Counted from the first letter of the stretch, positions 6,146 through 13,516 are shown. The stretch: 20,249 nucleotides of DNA from Chloroflexota bacterium (GCA_005881295.1 VBHS01000023.1:1-20249), one strand, 5' to 3'. The notes: a model not told the origin generated them from the letters alone. Translations and numbers: made by a program.

Positions 6146-6898
6146 TCAGGGCATTGTCAGTATTTCCGCATCGCCTTCGGTGATAGCCACGGTATGCTCA
6201 AAATGTGCCGAGTAGCTGCCATCGACCGTGGCCACGGTCCAGTCATCAGCAAGGATACGAGTTTCTTTCGCACCCATAATGACCATGGGCTCGATGGCGA
6301 TAACCATGCCTGGCTTCAATGTATAGCTTGGATATCCCTTCTCAATATAGTTCAAGACCTGGGGGTCTTCGTGCATACTACGACCGACACCATGTCCACC
6401 ATACTGGCGTACGACCGAGAAACCAGCCGCCTCAACGTACTGCTGAATCGAGCGACTGATATCAGTGGTACGATTTCCTGCACGAGCCGCAGCGATGCCG
6501 CGGTAGAGCGAGTCTTCTGTCACCTTCAGCAGTCGCTGCACTTCAGGTGACACCGTCCCTACCGGCACAGTGATAGCTGAATCTGCATGCCAACCGTTGT
6601 AGGAAGCCGCAAAGTCGATACTGACAATATCGCCTTCTTTTAAGACGCGATCGCCAGGAATACCATGGACTACTTCATCGTTTATAGACGTACAAAGCGA
6701 CTTCGGATAACCATGATAGCCCAAAGAGCTTGATTTTGCTCCTCGCCGCTGCAACGCCTCGGCCCCAATACGATCAAGTTCACTGGTAAGCATTCCCGGG
6801 TGCACGGCGGTACGTAATTCCGCCAGCACATCCGCGACGATACGGCCGGTCTCGCGTATTTTCTCTCGTTCTTCCTTCGACTTAATGATGGGCGCCAT
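6146..6898 (-). CDS. map: Methionine aminopeptidase, type I
   Basis: 250 residues; removes the initiator Met from nascent proteins at the tunnel exit. The two-metal site is complete: Asp95 (IVSIDF), Asp106 (WHADSA), His169 (GGHGVG), Glu203 (AIEP), Glu234 (FEHT); His78 (VVHG) and His176 (MHED) are the expected substrate-side histidines. The short N-terminus without zinc-finger cysteines fits class Ia. I start at ATG 6896-6898 (MAPIIKSKEE), with GAGAGAA upstream; an in-frame GTG nine codons earlier has no ribosome-binding site. Its stop lies 370 nt before infA, the longest gap of the window. Confidence 0.96.
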   Translation of the reverse strand: MAPIIKSKEEREKIRETGRIVADVLAELRTAVHPGMLTSELDRIGAEALQRRGAKSSSLGYHGYPKSLCTSINDEVVHGIPGDRVLKEGDIVSIDFAASYNGWHADSAITVPVGTVSPEVQRLLKVTEDSLYRGIAAARAGNRTTDISRSIQQYVEAAGFSVVRQYGGHGVGRSMHEDPQVLNYIEKGYPSYTLKPGMVIAIEPMVIMGAKETRILADDWTVATVDGSYSAHFEHTVAITEGDAEILTMP

Positions 6899-6955
6899 AA
6901 TCGTTTCTCTCAATAAAGACTGCACGTGAAGGTATTCCGCGTTATTCTACCTGCG

Positions 6956-7624
6956 TTACCCCTTTTTCTTTCTCTCCATAAAAGCGTTGATCTGGTTCAG
7001 GATATCTGTATGTACCTGGTCAATATCCCGGTTTCCATTCACAACAATCACCTTGTCCTGCGAACCATAATAGTCGAGCAGGCGAACGGTCTCATTGAAA
7101 AAGATGTCCAGGCGTTTCTGTACCGCTTCTCCTTTGTCGTCGGAGCGTTGGTACAACTCACTTCCATCCAGGTCACACACGCCCGGCACCTTGGGTGGGT
7201 TAGCGTATATATTGTAAACGTGCTGGTTGGCCCGGCAAATATAACGCCCCGAGAGTCTCTTCAGCAGTTCCTCTCTTGGAACGTCCAGATAGATCGCCAC
7301 ATCTATTTGCCGTCCAATATCCTTTAATCCTTCATCCAACGCCTGCGCTTGCGCAATATTCCGCGGAAATCCATCCAACAACACACCGCGTGCGCAATCG
7401 GGTTCTTTTATGCGGCTAAGGACCATTGCCACGGTGATGTCGTCGGGAACCAGTTCACCGCGATCAGTATAGGCTTTAGCTTTTACACCCAACTCCGTTT
7501 TTTCATCAAAAGCTTTACGAAACATATCGCCACTAGCAACGTGGCTAATACCCAGAGAGCTGGTTAGTTTCTCTGCCTGCGTCCCTTTCCCTGAACCTTG
7601 CGCGCCAATCAGGACAATATTCAC
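6956..7624 (-). CDS. adk: Adenylate kinase, long-lid type with altered zinc site
   Basis: 222 residues; catalyses ATP + AMP = 2 ADP in the cytosol. P-loop GAQGSGKGT at 8-16, AMP-binding ASGDMFRK at 30-37 and LLDGFPRN at 82-89, and the LID at about 126-163. The LID has the long form PPKVPGVC and ends YQRSDD. Zinc-type enzymes have Cys at 130, 133, 150 and Cys or Asp at 153; here I read Cys130, Asn133, Cys150, Asp153, so one ligand is replaced. Start is GTG (7622-7624) after GGAGGAG. adk after secY and before map is the common spc-alpha order. 57 nt precede map. Confidence 0.97.
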   Translation of the reverse strand: MNIVLIGAQGSGKGTQAEKLTSSLGISHVASGDMFRKAFDEKTELGVKAKAYTDRGELVPDDITVAMVLSRIKEPDCARGVLLDGFPRNIAQAQALDEGLKDIGRQIDVAIYLDVPREELLKRLSGRYICRANQHVYNIYANPPKVPGVCDLDGSELYQRSDDKGEAVQKRLDIFFNETVRLLDYYGSQDKVIVVNGNRDIDQVHTDILNQINAFMERKKKG

Positions 7625-7662
7625 GTTTCTCTCTCCTCCGATGGAAGCTCGTCAAAACGCTT

Positions 7663-7704
7663 CATTGCGCCTTAACGATTCACAGTGATGCTAAGGGCGC
7701 AATG
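7663..7704 (-). promoter_or_regulatory. Inverted repeat in the secY-adk gap
   Basis: CATTGCGCCCTTA (transcript side, 7704-7692) pairs with UAAGGCGCAAUG (7674-7663): 12 bp with one extra C, around a loop that itself holds TCAC-T-GTGA. The adk ribosome-binding site begins about 25 nt later. There is no clear U-run. It could be a transcript-stabilising or attenuating stem or another dispersed palindrome. Confidence 0.55.
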
Positions 7705-7717
7705 ACTGCATCCCTAG

Positions 7718-9049
7718 CTATGATAGAAAACCCGAATAGTTACGCATGACCATTTGAGCTTCAAGCTGCCGGACCGTATCCAGCACGACACCAACTACAA
7801 TCAGTAGTGCCGCTGCACTTAACAACTGATTACCTCCAACCTTAGCAAAGTACGGTAAAATTGCCACAATGCCGAGGAAAAGAGCGCCCGCCAGCGTGAT
7901 ACGATTGAGGATGGTCAACAAGTATCTGCTGGTCGGCTCTCCCGGCCTGTAGCCAGGAATGAAAGCTCCTTGTTTCTGCAAGTTCTCTGGTATGTTCTGC
8001 TGCTGCCATACTACATATGCATAGAAGTAGGTAAAAGCGAACACCAGCAAGAAGAACAGGGCCCAGTAGTACCAGAGCGTGGTATTGGCAAGGTAGAGAC
8101 CAACCCAGTTAGCCGCATTTGAAAGCCATTTCACATCACTCGATACCAGGTACTGTGAGAGTACAGCCGGAAAGATCAGGATAGACTGTGCGAAGATGAG
8201 CGGGATCATACCTGCACTGTTTACCTGCATAGGAATGTACGTTGTCTGAGCAGAACCAACCAGCATGCCACGTCCCACCATACGCTTTGTTGGGTACTGC
8301 ACGGGAATACGCCGCTGCCCCTGGTAAATGTAGACTATACCAACGACCGTTATCAGGCCGATGATCAAGAAAACGACCACGCTGATAATGCTGCCCGCGG
8401 TCGAGGTAGCAGCCAGGTAACCCTCCCGGAACAGTTGAGGAAGACGGCTGACGATGCCACCAAAGATGATCAGCGAGATGCCGTTGCCGATACCGTTCTC
8501 GGTGATTAATTCACCAATCCAGACAAGGATCATCGTACCAGCTGTCAATGAGAGCAGAATAGACAGGGTCTCCAACCAGTTCGGGCCAAAGAGACCGAAG
8601 GTATTGGCATCGAGAACGCCGGCGCGCACGAAGATTGCTGTCTGTCCCAGCGCCTGCAAGAAGGCCAGCGGCACGGTTATGAGACGGGTGATCTGGCTGA
8701 AGCGCAGACGACCAGCCTCACCCTGAGCAGACAGGTTCTGCAATGCCGGGATGATAGGCTGCAACAACTGCATCACGATCGTAGCGGTAATATACGGATA
8801 CACCCCTAGCGCAACAATGGAGAATGTTTGCAAAGATCCACCGGAAAAGACATCCAGCAGACCAAGCAATTGACCCAGGTTTTGATTTCCGCCCCCCGAG
8901 AAGAGTTTCAATAGGTTCTGTTGTTCAGTGGCTGTTAAGGGCACAGTAATATGAGCGAGGACGCGGAAAATCAGCAACATCCCCAGTGTGAAAAGAATCT
9001 TATTGCGTAAATCGGGAACCGTCCAGACACTGCGCAGTCGTTCCCACAT
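7718..9049 (-). CDS. secY: Protein translocase channel subunit SecY
   Basis: 443 residues, the same as E. coli SecY. It forms the membrane channel with SecE and SecG for Sec-dependent export and insertion. About ten hydrophobic segments are visible, beginning ILFTLGMLLIFRVLAHI. Family landmarks are GGSLQTFSIVALGVYPYITA, ITENGIGNGISLIIFGGI, the cytosolic loop QGQRRIPVQYPTKR with MQVNSAGMIPLIFA after it, and YRPGEPTSRYLLTILNRIT. I start at ATG 9047-9049 (MWERLRSVW), since AGGAGG is 5 nt upstream; the frame extends 13 more codons without support. The 93-nt gap to adk carries an inverted repeat. Confidence 0.97.
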   Translation of the reverse strand: MWERLRSVWTVPDLRNKILFTLGMLLIFRVLAHITVPLTATEQQNLLKLFSGGGNQNLGQLLGLLDVFSGGSLQTFSIVALGVYPYITATIVMQLLQPIIPALQNLSAQGEAGRLRFSQITRLITVPLAFLQALGQTAIFVRAGVLDANTFGLFGPNWLETLSILLSLTAGTMILVWIGELITENGIGNGISLIIFGGIVSRLPQLFREGYLAATSTAGSIISVVVFLIIGLITVVGIVYIYQGQRRIPVQYPTKRMVGRGMLVGSAQTTYIPMQVNSAGMIPLIFAQSILIFPAVLSQYLVSSDVKWLSNAANWVGLYLANTTLWYYWALFFLLVFAFTYFYAYVVWQQQNIPENLQKQGAFIPGYRPGEPTSRYLLTILNRITLAGALFLGIVAILPYFAKVGGNQLLSAAALLIVVGVVLDTVRQLEAQMVMRNYSGFLS

Positions 9050-9097
9050 GTAAACCTCCTTTATGTAGTGCCGATGGCACACAACCAATCCACGAAG

Positions 9098-9123
9098 GCA
9101 CCAGGAAGTTTATTCCCTGGTGC
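9098..9123 (-). promoter_or_regulatory. Hairpin over the rplO stop codon
   Basis: GCACCAGG (9123-9116 on the minus strand) pairs perfectly with CCUGGUGC (9105-9098) around a 10-nt loop, GAAUAAACUU, which contains the rplO TAA. The first arm is coding. No U-run follows. It may slow exonucleases or ribosomes at the rplO end and reduce transfer to secY; this is inference. Confidence 0.5.
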
Positions 9124-9652
9124 TCTGCGCCTGGCCAGCCGGCGCCTTCGCGTCCTGGTTTTTACTCCTCTTAGTCTTTTCATAGACCTTCGTCGGAATA
9201 ATCTCCACTGTGCCCCCAGCGGCCTCGATCTTGGCGCGGGCACTGGCCGAAAACTTGTGCGCACGTACTGTCAGAGCACGATCTACTTCACCGTTCCCAA
9301 GCACTTTTACCAGCCCCCGCCCCTGGGCAGGCGTTAGTAATTTTTGCTCGACCAGTTGCTCGGGTGTCACTTGAGAAGCGGCATCAAACCGTACAAGATC
9401 AGCTATTTTGATGATTGCATATTCTTTGCGGAAAGGCGTATTGCTGTTGCCCAGGCCACGTACAAACGGCAAGCGCTTCACCAGGCGGGTCTGGCCGCCT
9501 TCGAATGCACGATGGATATGGCCACCTGTGCGCGCCTTCTGTCCCTTTGTACCGCGTCCCGCCGTTTTACCACGACCGGAGCCATGTCCACGGCCTACAC
9601 GTCTTTCTGCCTTGTGCGAACCAGGAGCTGGTCGCAAATCAGAGAGTTTCAC
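9110..9652 (-). CDS. rplO: 50S ribosomal protein L15 (uL15)
   Basis: 180 residues against about 144. L15 is a late 50S assembly protein with a long Gly/Arg-rich N-terminal extension reaching into 23S rRNA. Landmarks: LSDLRPAPGSHKAERRVGRG, GSGRGKTAGRGTKGQKAR, FEGGQTRLVKRLPFVRG, and GEVDRALTVRAHKFSASARAKIEAAGGTVE. The last 25-30 residues (YEKTKRSKNQDAKAPAGQA) are an extra tail. Start is GTG (9650-9652) with AGAGGAG 7 nt upstream inside rpmD. The stop codon lies in the loop of a perfect 8-bp stem. Confidence 0.96.
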   Translation of the reverse strand: MKLSDLRPAPGSHKAERRVGRGHGSGRGKTAGRGTKGQKARTGGHIHRAFEGGQTRLVKRLPFVRGLGNSNTPFRKEYAIIKIADLVRFDAASQVTPEQLVEQKLLTPAQGRGLVKVLGNGEVDRALTVRAHKFSASARAKIEAAGGTVEIIPTKVYEKTKRSKNQDAKAPAGQAQSTRE

Positions 9653-9833
9653 TGACAGTCTCCTCTACCTGCACCAGGTGAATGACCTTCTGGATCATGC
9701 CACGTATTGCAGGGGTGTCCTGATGTTCAACCGTCTGCTGAAGCTTGCGAAACCCAAGTGCCTGGATTGTCGCTTTTTGATCCTTCGGGTAGCCAATTGA
9801 GCTCTTAATATATTTAACTCGCAGTGTTGCCAT
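9639..9833 (-). CDS. rpmD: 50S ribosomal protein L30 (uL30)
   Basis: 64 residues, usual. L30 is a small 50S protein typical of many bacterial spc clusters between rpsE and rplO. Recognisable: LRVKYIKSSIGYPKDQKATIQALGFRKLQQTVEHQDTPAIRGMIQKVIHLVQVEE. ATG at 9831-9833 has AGGAG 9 nt upstream. Its stop overlaps rplO by 14 nt, so the two are probably translationally coupled. Confidence 0.96.
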   Translation of the reverse strand: MATLRVKYIKSSIGYPKDQKATIQALGFRKLQQTVEHQDTPAIRGMIQKVIHLVQVEETVSETL

Positions 9834-9859
9834 TTCACTTTACTCCTATGGGCGGGCGT

Positions 9860-10606
9860 CTATCTACGACCACCGCCGCCACCACGGCGTTCTCCACTAC
9901 CCCGCCGATCTCCGGCTCGCTGGTCGCCGCCACCACCACGTCGATCGCCGCCACCACGTCGATCACCACCGCCGCCACGCTGTTCACCACGGCGTTCTCC
10001 ACCACGGCGTTCTCGTTCACGCGTTTCCTCTTCACGGGCAGCGCGGGCAGCAGCAGCCTGCTCAGCCGCGTAAGCATTCGCGCTAGCAATCTGTTCAGCG
10101 CGCTTCCTACCTACGACTTCAGCAACGGTCTTGCCGCGACGTGCCGCTTCTTCTTCAGGAGAGCGCAGTTCGCGCAGGGCCTTCAAGCAGGCATGAACGG
10201 TGTTCGACTTATTCGTGCTTCCAAGCGTCTTGGTCAAGATATCGCGCACGCCCACCGATTCCATCACGGCACGTACTGCTCCACCGGCGATAACTCCTGT
10301 ACCAGGAGCCGCTGGTTTGAGCATAACTTCGGAGGCGCCAAAGCGTGTAGTTACCATGAAAGGAATGGTCGTCCCGGAAAGAGGCACCTGCATCAGGTTC
10401 TTCTTAGCGTCTTCCACGCCCTTACGAATGGCTTCCGTATACTCGCTGGCCTTGCCAAGACCGCTGCCGACATAGCCATTGCGATCACCAACAACCACGA
10501 GTGCCCGGATACTAAAGCGCCGTCCACCCTTGACCACCTTGGAGACGCGGCTTACTTGAACGACCGTTTCTTCCAGATTTAGTTTTGAAGCATCTATTCT
10601 CGCCAT
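9860..10606 (-). CDS. rpsE: 30S ribosomal protein S5 (uS5) with Arg/Gly-rich C-terminal tail
   Basis: 248 residues against about 167. S5 works with S3 and S4 at the mRNA entry and in decoding fidelity. The core (1-150) is intact: VVQVSRVSKVVKGGRRFSIRALVVVGD, GYVGSGLGKASEYTEAIRKG, GVIAGGAVRAVMESVGVRDILTKTLGS. An Ala-rich, probably helical stretch at 172-192 leads to an Arg/Glu run and then RGG-type sequence (201-248; GGGGDRRGGG, GERRGGGGGRR). ATG at 10604-10606 follows GAGGAG. 26 nt separate it from rpmD. The tail DNA is very GC-rich and open on both strands, which gives a false plus-strand frame. Confidence 0.97.
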   Translation of the reverse strand: MARIDASKLNLEETVVQVSRVSKVVKGGRRFSIRALVVVGDRNGYVGSGLGKASEYTEAIRKGVEDAKKNLMQVPLSGTTIPFMVTTRFGASEVMLKPAAPGTGVIAGGAVRAVMESVGVRDILTKTLGSTNKSNTVHACLKALRELRSPEEEAARRGKTVAEVVGRKRAEQIASANAYAAEQAAAARAAREEETRERERRGGERRGEQRGGGGDRRGGGDRRGGGGDQRAGDRRGSGERRGGGGGRR

Positions 10607-10622
10607 CTTACTCCTCGCAGCC

Positions 10623-11258
10623 TTAGAAATCCAGGCCTACTTCACGAGCACCTTCTGCAAGTGCAGCTACGCGTCCATGATAGGTGTAGCCTCCACGGTC
10701 AAAGACAACACGGCTGATACCCTTTTCTTTCGCACGCTGGGCAACTAGCTTACCCACCTCGCGAGCGGTCGCTACTTTGCGGTTGTGTGCAATCGAGGCC
10801 AGTGCCTCGACAGGCGTCTTCGCAGCGCTTTTTTGTGCAGATGGAAGCAGGGTCTTGACCTGTGTGAAGGGTTTGCCACCTTTGCCAGAAGAGCCACCTT
10901 TCTGGGGTTGCCCACCTTTGCCCGTAGCTTTCTGCGCTGGCTTCTCGGCCCTTGCGCCTCTGCCCCTGGTGGGAGCTACTTCAGCAGCCATCTCCACTGA
11001 CGCTTCTTCTTCCGCCTTTTCCTCCCTTGTTCTCTCGGCAGATGGAGGTGGAGCAGGCTTAAAATCACGCAGGCTTTCATCGATCGATGAGGCGGCTACA
11101 AGCGTTACACCAGTCGTATCATCTATGACTTGCGCGTAGATATGTTGACCACTGCGAAATACGCACAACCTTGGGCGCTCTTGTGAGCCTTCCAAATGAT
11201 TTCGCATACGCTGGTGCCGCCGCAGCCGCGCCTTATTCGCATTGAATTTTTTAATCAT
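10623..11258 (-). CDS. rplR: 50S ribosomal protein L18 (uL18) with a ~90-residue internal insertion
   Basis: 211 residues against about 117 in E. coli. L18 binds 5S rRNA and docks it on the 50S. Standard pieces flank an insert: residues 1-66 (RRHQRMRNHLEG, RPRLCVFRSGQHIYAQVIDD, LVAASSIDESL) and 160-211 (KVATAREVGKLVAQRAKEKGI, VVFDRGGYTYHGRVAALAEGAREVGLDF). Between them about 67-160 is Pro-rich, then Glu/Arg-rich, then Gly/Lys/Gln-rich (PTRGRGARAEK, KGGSSGKGGKP), and probably disordered. The normal protein has a short loop at this point. ATG at 11256-11258 has only a weak purine run upstream. 16 nt precede rpsE. Confidence 0.96.
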   Translation of the reverse strand: MIKKFNANKARLRRHQRMRNHLEGSQERPRLCVFRSGQHIYAQVIDDTTGVTLVAASSIDESLRDFKPAPPPSAERTREEKAEEEASVEMAAEVAPTRGRGARAEKPAQKATGKGGQPQKGGSSGKGGKPFTQVKTLLPSAQKSAAKTPVEALASIAHNRKVATAREVGKLVAQRAKEKGISRVVFDRGGYTYHGRVAALAEGAREVGLDF

Positions 11259-11290
11259 CTGTTCTTGTTCTTTCAGTATCTCCGCGGTCC

Positions 11291-11866
11291 TTACTTTTTC
11301 TTGCCGCCAACTTTACCAGCTTTACCAGCTTTACGGCGAATTGCCTCGCCCGCGTAGCGAATGCCTTTACCTTTATAGGGCTCCGGCTTACGGACACGAC
11401 GGATGCTCGCGGCGACCTCGCCCACCAGTTGTTTATCAATGCCATGGACACTGATCTTCGTCGCCTTGGTGGCTGGATCAACTCCATCCACGGTGAATGA
11501 AATGCCCTTTGGGGGCTGCACTTCGACCGGGTGGGAATAGCCTACCAGGATCACCAGGTTCTCGCCAACCTTCGCGGCGCGATACCCGACCCCGTGAATC
11601 TCTAACTGTTTTGTATATCCATTCGTTACTCCGACCACCATATTGTTGACCAGAGAGCGATAGAGGCCGTGTTTCGCCTTTTGCTCCTTACTGTCGGATG
11701 GGCGACTAACGGTCAACGTTCCATCCTCGAGCTTCAGAGACAGTTCAGGATCGATCTGATACGATAGCTCCCCCTTCGGCCCTTTCACGGACACGAGATT
11801 GCCATCGTCCCAATTCACCTGCACTTTTGGCGGCACGGGAATTGGAGCGCGTCCAATACGAGACAT
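11291..11866 (-). CDS. rplF: 50S ribosomal protein L6 (uL6)
   Basis: 191 residues against about 177. L6 lies near the sarcin-ricin loop and factor-binding site. Seen are MSRIGRAPIPVP, KGPKGELSYQ, the HGLYRSLVNNMVVGVTNGY segment, LEIHGVGYRA, and the C-terminal KPEPYKGKGIRYAGEAIRRKAGK box. The extra length is a Lys/Gly-rich tail ending GKVGGKKK. ATG at 11864-11866 follows AAAGGCAGGTTTGAC; this region shares 16 identical bases with the one before rpoA. 32 nt precede rplR. Confidence 0.97.
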   Translation of the reverse strand: MSRIGRAPIPVPPKVQVNWDDGNLVSVKGPKGELSYQIDPELSLKLEDGTLTVSRPSDSKEQKAKHGLYRSLVNNMVVGVTNGYTKQLEIHGVGYRAAKVGENLVILVGYSHPVEVQPPKGISFTVDGVDPATKATKISVHGIDKQLVGEVAASIRRVRKPEPYKGKGIRYAGEAIRRKAGKAGKVGGKKK

Positions 11867-11881
11867 GTCAAACCTGCCTTT

Positions 11882-12277
11882 CTACCAAACGTAGCAGATG
11901 ACTTCGCCGCCCAGACCCTGTTGATAGGCGTTATGACCTGTCATCAGACCCCTGGGCGTCGAAAGAATGGCTACTCCCAGTCCACCACGGACGCGAGGGA
12001 TACTAGCCTTCTTTGTATAGACACGAAGTCCTGGTTTGCTGACACGCTTTAATTGTGTCAACACCGGTTTCTTATCAACATAACGCAGCGTCACGCGGAT
12101 AGTCCCCTGGGGGTTATCCTTCAGGATCTCGATATCCTTGATGTAGCCTTCTTCTTTCAGCACACGCGCAATAGCCAGCTTCATTTTCGAGGCCGGGATC
12201 AGTACGCGAGTATGCCGTGCTGCGACCGCATTACGGATGCGCGTTAGCATATCCGCAACAGGATCAGTCATATTCAT
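11882..12277 (-). CDS. rpsH: 30S ribosomal protein S8 (uS8)
   Basis: 131 residues, standard. S8 is a primary 16S rRNA binder (helix 21) and in E. coli the repressor of the spc operon. Motifs are TDPVADMLTRIRNA at the N-terminus, SKMKLAIARVLKEEGYI, and GLRVYTKKASIPRVRGGLGVAILSTPRGLMT. I use the first ATG (12275-12277, MNMTD): GGAGGA is 5 nt before it and 11 nt before the alternative at residue 3. 15 nt precede rplF. See the leader stem upstream. Confidence 0.97.
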   Translation of the reverse strand: MNMTDPVADMLTRIRNAVAARHTRVLIPASKMKLAIARVLKEEGYIKDIEILKDNPQGTIRVTLRYVDKKPVLTQLKRVSKPGLRVYTKKASIPRVRGGLGVAILSTPRGLMTGHNAYQQGLGGEVICYVW

Positions 12278-12297
12278 GGAAATCCTCCATAATCACG

Positions 12298-12354
12298 AAG
12301 GACAGGAAACGTGAGTGCTCGCGATCATTCATCATTCTTGACGCTTCCGTCCTT
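12298..12354 (-). promoter_or_regulatory. Long stem-loop in the rpsN-rpsH leader
   Basis: On the transcript, AAGGACGGAAGCGU pairs with ACGUUUCCUGUCCUU: 6 bp (AAGGAC/GUCCUU), one bulged U, then 8 bp (GGAAGCGU/ACGUUUCC, with one G-U). The arms are at 12354-12341 and 12312-12298. The rpsH ribosome-binding site follows about 10 nt after the 3' arm. No U-run follows, so it is not an intrinsic terminator. The position suggests a role in translation of the S8 gene, perhaps S8 feedback; that is inference. Confidence 0.6.
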
Positions 12355-12376
12355 ACACCCTTTCACATATTCGCGA

Positions 12377-12562
12377 CTACCAGCTTGACTTGGTCACACC
12401 GGGTAGCTCACCGCGTAACGCGCGTTCGCGGAAGCAAATACGGCACAGGCCAAATTTGCGCATGTAAGCACGAGGCCGCCCGCAGACGTTGCAGCGATTA
12501 TGCTGCCGCACCTTATAGCGGGGCTTGCGCTTCGATTTCACAATCATTGAGGTTTTTGCCAT
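12377..12562 (-). CDS. rpsN: 30S ribosomal protein S14, type Z (uS14, zinc-binding)
   Basis: 61 residues, the exact length of the zinc-dependent type Z S14 (also called rpsZ), not the ~100-residue zinc-free form. Cysteines 24, 27, 40 and 43 (CNVC and CRIC) are the four zinc ligands. The rest (KRKPRYKVRQHNRC, GRPRAYMRKFGLCRICFRERAL, GELPGVTKSSW) is classical. S14 joins the 30S head late, beside S3 and S10. ATG at 12560-12562 follows GGAGGG. The next gap, 99 nt before rpsH, is long for this cluster and holds a strong stem. Confidence 0.97.
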   Translation of the reverse strand: MAKTSMIVKSKRKPRYKVRQHNRCNVCGRPRAYMRKFGLCRICFRERALRGELPGVTKSSW

Positions 12563-12576
12563 TTCGCCCTCCAGCG

Positions 12577-13119
12577 TTATTTCTTAAAGGGCATGCCCAT
12601 CAATTTGAGCAGTCGTCGCCCCTCTTCATCAGTGCGAGCCGTCGTTACAATGCTCACTTCCATACCACGCACCTTGTCGACTTTATCGTAGTCGATCTCG
12701 GGAAAGACCAGTTGTTCACGCAAACCAAGCGTATAGTTGCCACGCCCATCGAATGCTTCAGGGGAGACCCCCTGGAAGTCTCGCAAGCGGGGCAGAGCGA
12801 CATTCACCAGTTTGTCGAGGAACTGGTACATCCGGTCACCACGCAAGGTCACCATGCAGCCGATCTGCATACCTTCACGCAGCTTGAATGCTGCAACTGA
12901 GCGCTTGGCACGGGTTATGACCGGGCGCTGCCCGGTGATCGTGGCCAAGTCTGAAACGGCAGCATCCATGGCCTTGGCATTCTGGATGACCTCGCCCATC
13001 CCAATATTGACGACCACTTTATGGACGCCCGGGACCTGCATTGGATTTTTGTAGTTAAACTCCTTCTGCAGGGCTGGCACAACCTCTTGTTGATATTTTT
13101 CTTTCAACCTCGATGCCAT
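12577..13119 (-). CDS. rplE: 50S ribosomal protein L5 (uL5)
   Basis: 180 residues, standard. L5 binds 5S rRNA together with L18 and contacts P-site tRNA. Typical stretches are NPMQVPGVHKVVVNIGMGE, ITGQRPVITRAKRSVAAFKLREGMQIGCMVTLRG, LPRLRDFQGVSPEAFDGRGNYTLG and EVSIVTTARTDEEGRRLLKLMGMPF. ATG at 13117-13119; the best ribosome-binding site, GAGGAG, lies rather far upstream (about 12 nt), inside the end of rplX. 14 nt separate it from rpsN. Confidence 0.98.
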   Translation of the reverse strand: MASRLKEKYQQEVVPALQKEFNYKNPMQVPGVHKVVVNIGMGEVIQNAKAMDAAVSDLATITGQRPVITRAKRSVAAFKLREGMQIGCMVTLRGDRMYQFLDKLVNVALPRLRDFQGVSPEAFDGRGNYTLGLREQLVFPEIDYDKVDKVRGMEVSIVTTARTDEEGRRLLKLMGMPFKK

Positions 13120-13124
13120 AATGT

Positions 13125-13514
13125 CTAACTACTCCTCATCCGGTCTTCAATGACCTTGTGACACTTCTTGCACACACGAACGGGGCGCAATTTTTGATCT
13201 GATCCCATTGGACGGCGATCATGCGCTACTCTGGTAGGCTGCCCACACTCGGTGCAAATGAGCATCGTGTTTGAGACCTGGATTGGCATCGCCTTCTCGA
13301 TAACGCCCCCCTGACGGGTCTGGCCCTGCGGACGTACATGCTTTTTGACAATATTAAGTCCTTCAACGATGACCTTACTGTCCTGTGGCATAGCCCGCGA
13401 GACCGTACCTTGCTTCCCTCTGTCCTTGCCTGTGATAATCAAGACGGTATCACCCTTCTTGATATTCATTTTGGCGAGGTGAAGAGGCTTTTTCTCTTTT
13501 TGTTTTACTGCCAT
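13125..13514 (-). CDS. rplX: 50S ribosomal protein L24 (uL24), zinc-finger type
   Basis: 129 residues against about 104 in E. coli. L24 is an assembly initiator with a KOW domain. Residues 15-50 (KMNIKKGDTVLIITGKDRGKQGTV) are the KOW motif, followed by VEGLNIVKKHVRP. Four cysteines at 87, 90, 115 and 118 (CTEC and CKKC) form two CxxC knuckles, likely binding zinc. A short Lys-rich N-terminal extension precedes the KOW core. ATG at 13512-13514 follows GAGG at 6 nt. The gap to rplE is 5 nt. Confidence 0.97.
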   Translation of the reverse strand: MAVKQKEKKPLHLAKMNIKKGDTVLIITGKDRGKQGTVSRAMPQDSKVIVEGLNIVKKHVRPQGQTRQGGVIEKAMPIQVSNTMLICTECGQPTRVAHDRRPMGSDQKLRPVRVCKKCHKVIEDRMRSS

Positions 13515-13516
13515 CT

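Noticed and set aside
7663..7704. Intrinsic terminator after secY
   Set aside because: Stem is present but no U-run follows; the same is true for the other hairpins in the window.
9050..9088. Longer secY N-terminus
   Set aside because: AGGAGG at 5 nt supports the internal ATG at 9049; the earlier start lacks support and would add residues atypical for SecY.
9824..10582. Plus-strand open frame of about 250 codons opposite rpsE
   Set aside because: Its Thr/Ala/Ser-rich start is the complement of the rpsE Gly/Arg tail; the rest shows no family pattern. rpsE is certain.
12264..12335. 24-codon minus-strand small ORF (MMNDREHSRFLS...) overlapping the rpsH start
   Set aside because: No Shine-Dalgarno, and it falls in the stem region of the leader; coding potential cannot be judged from so few codons.
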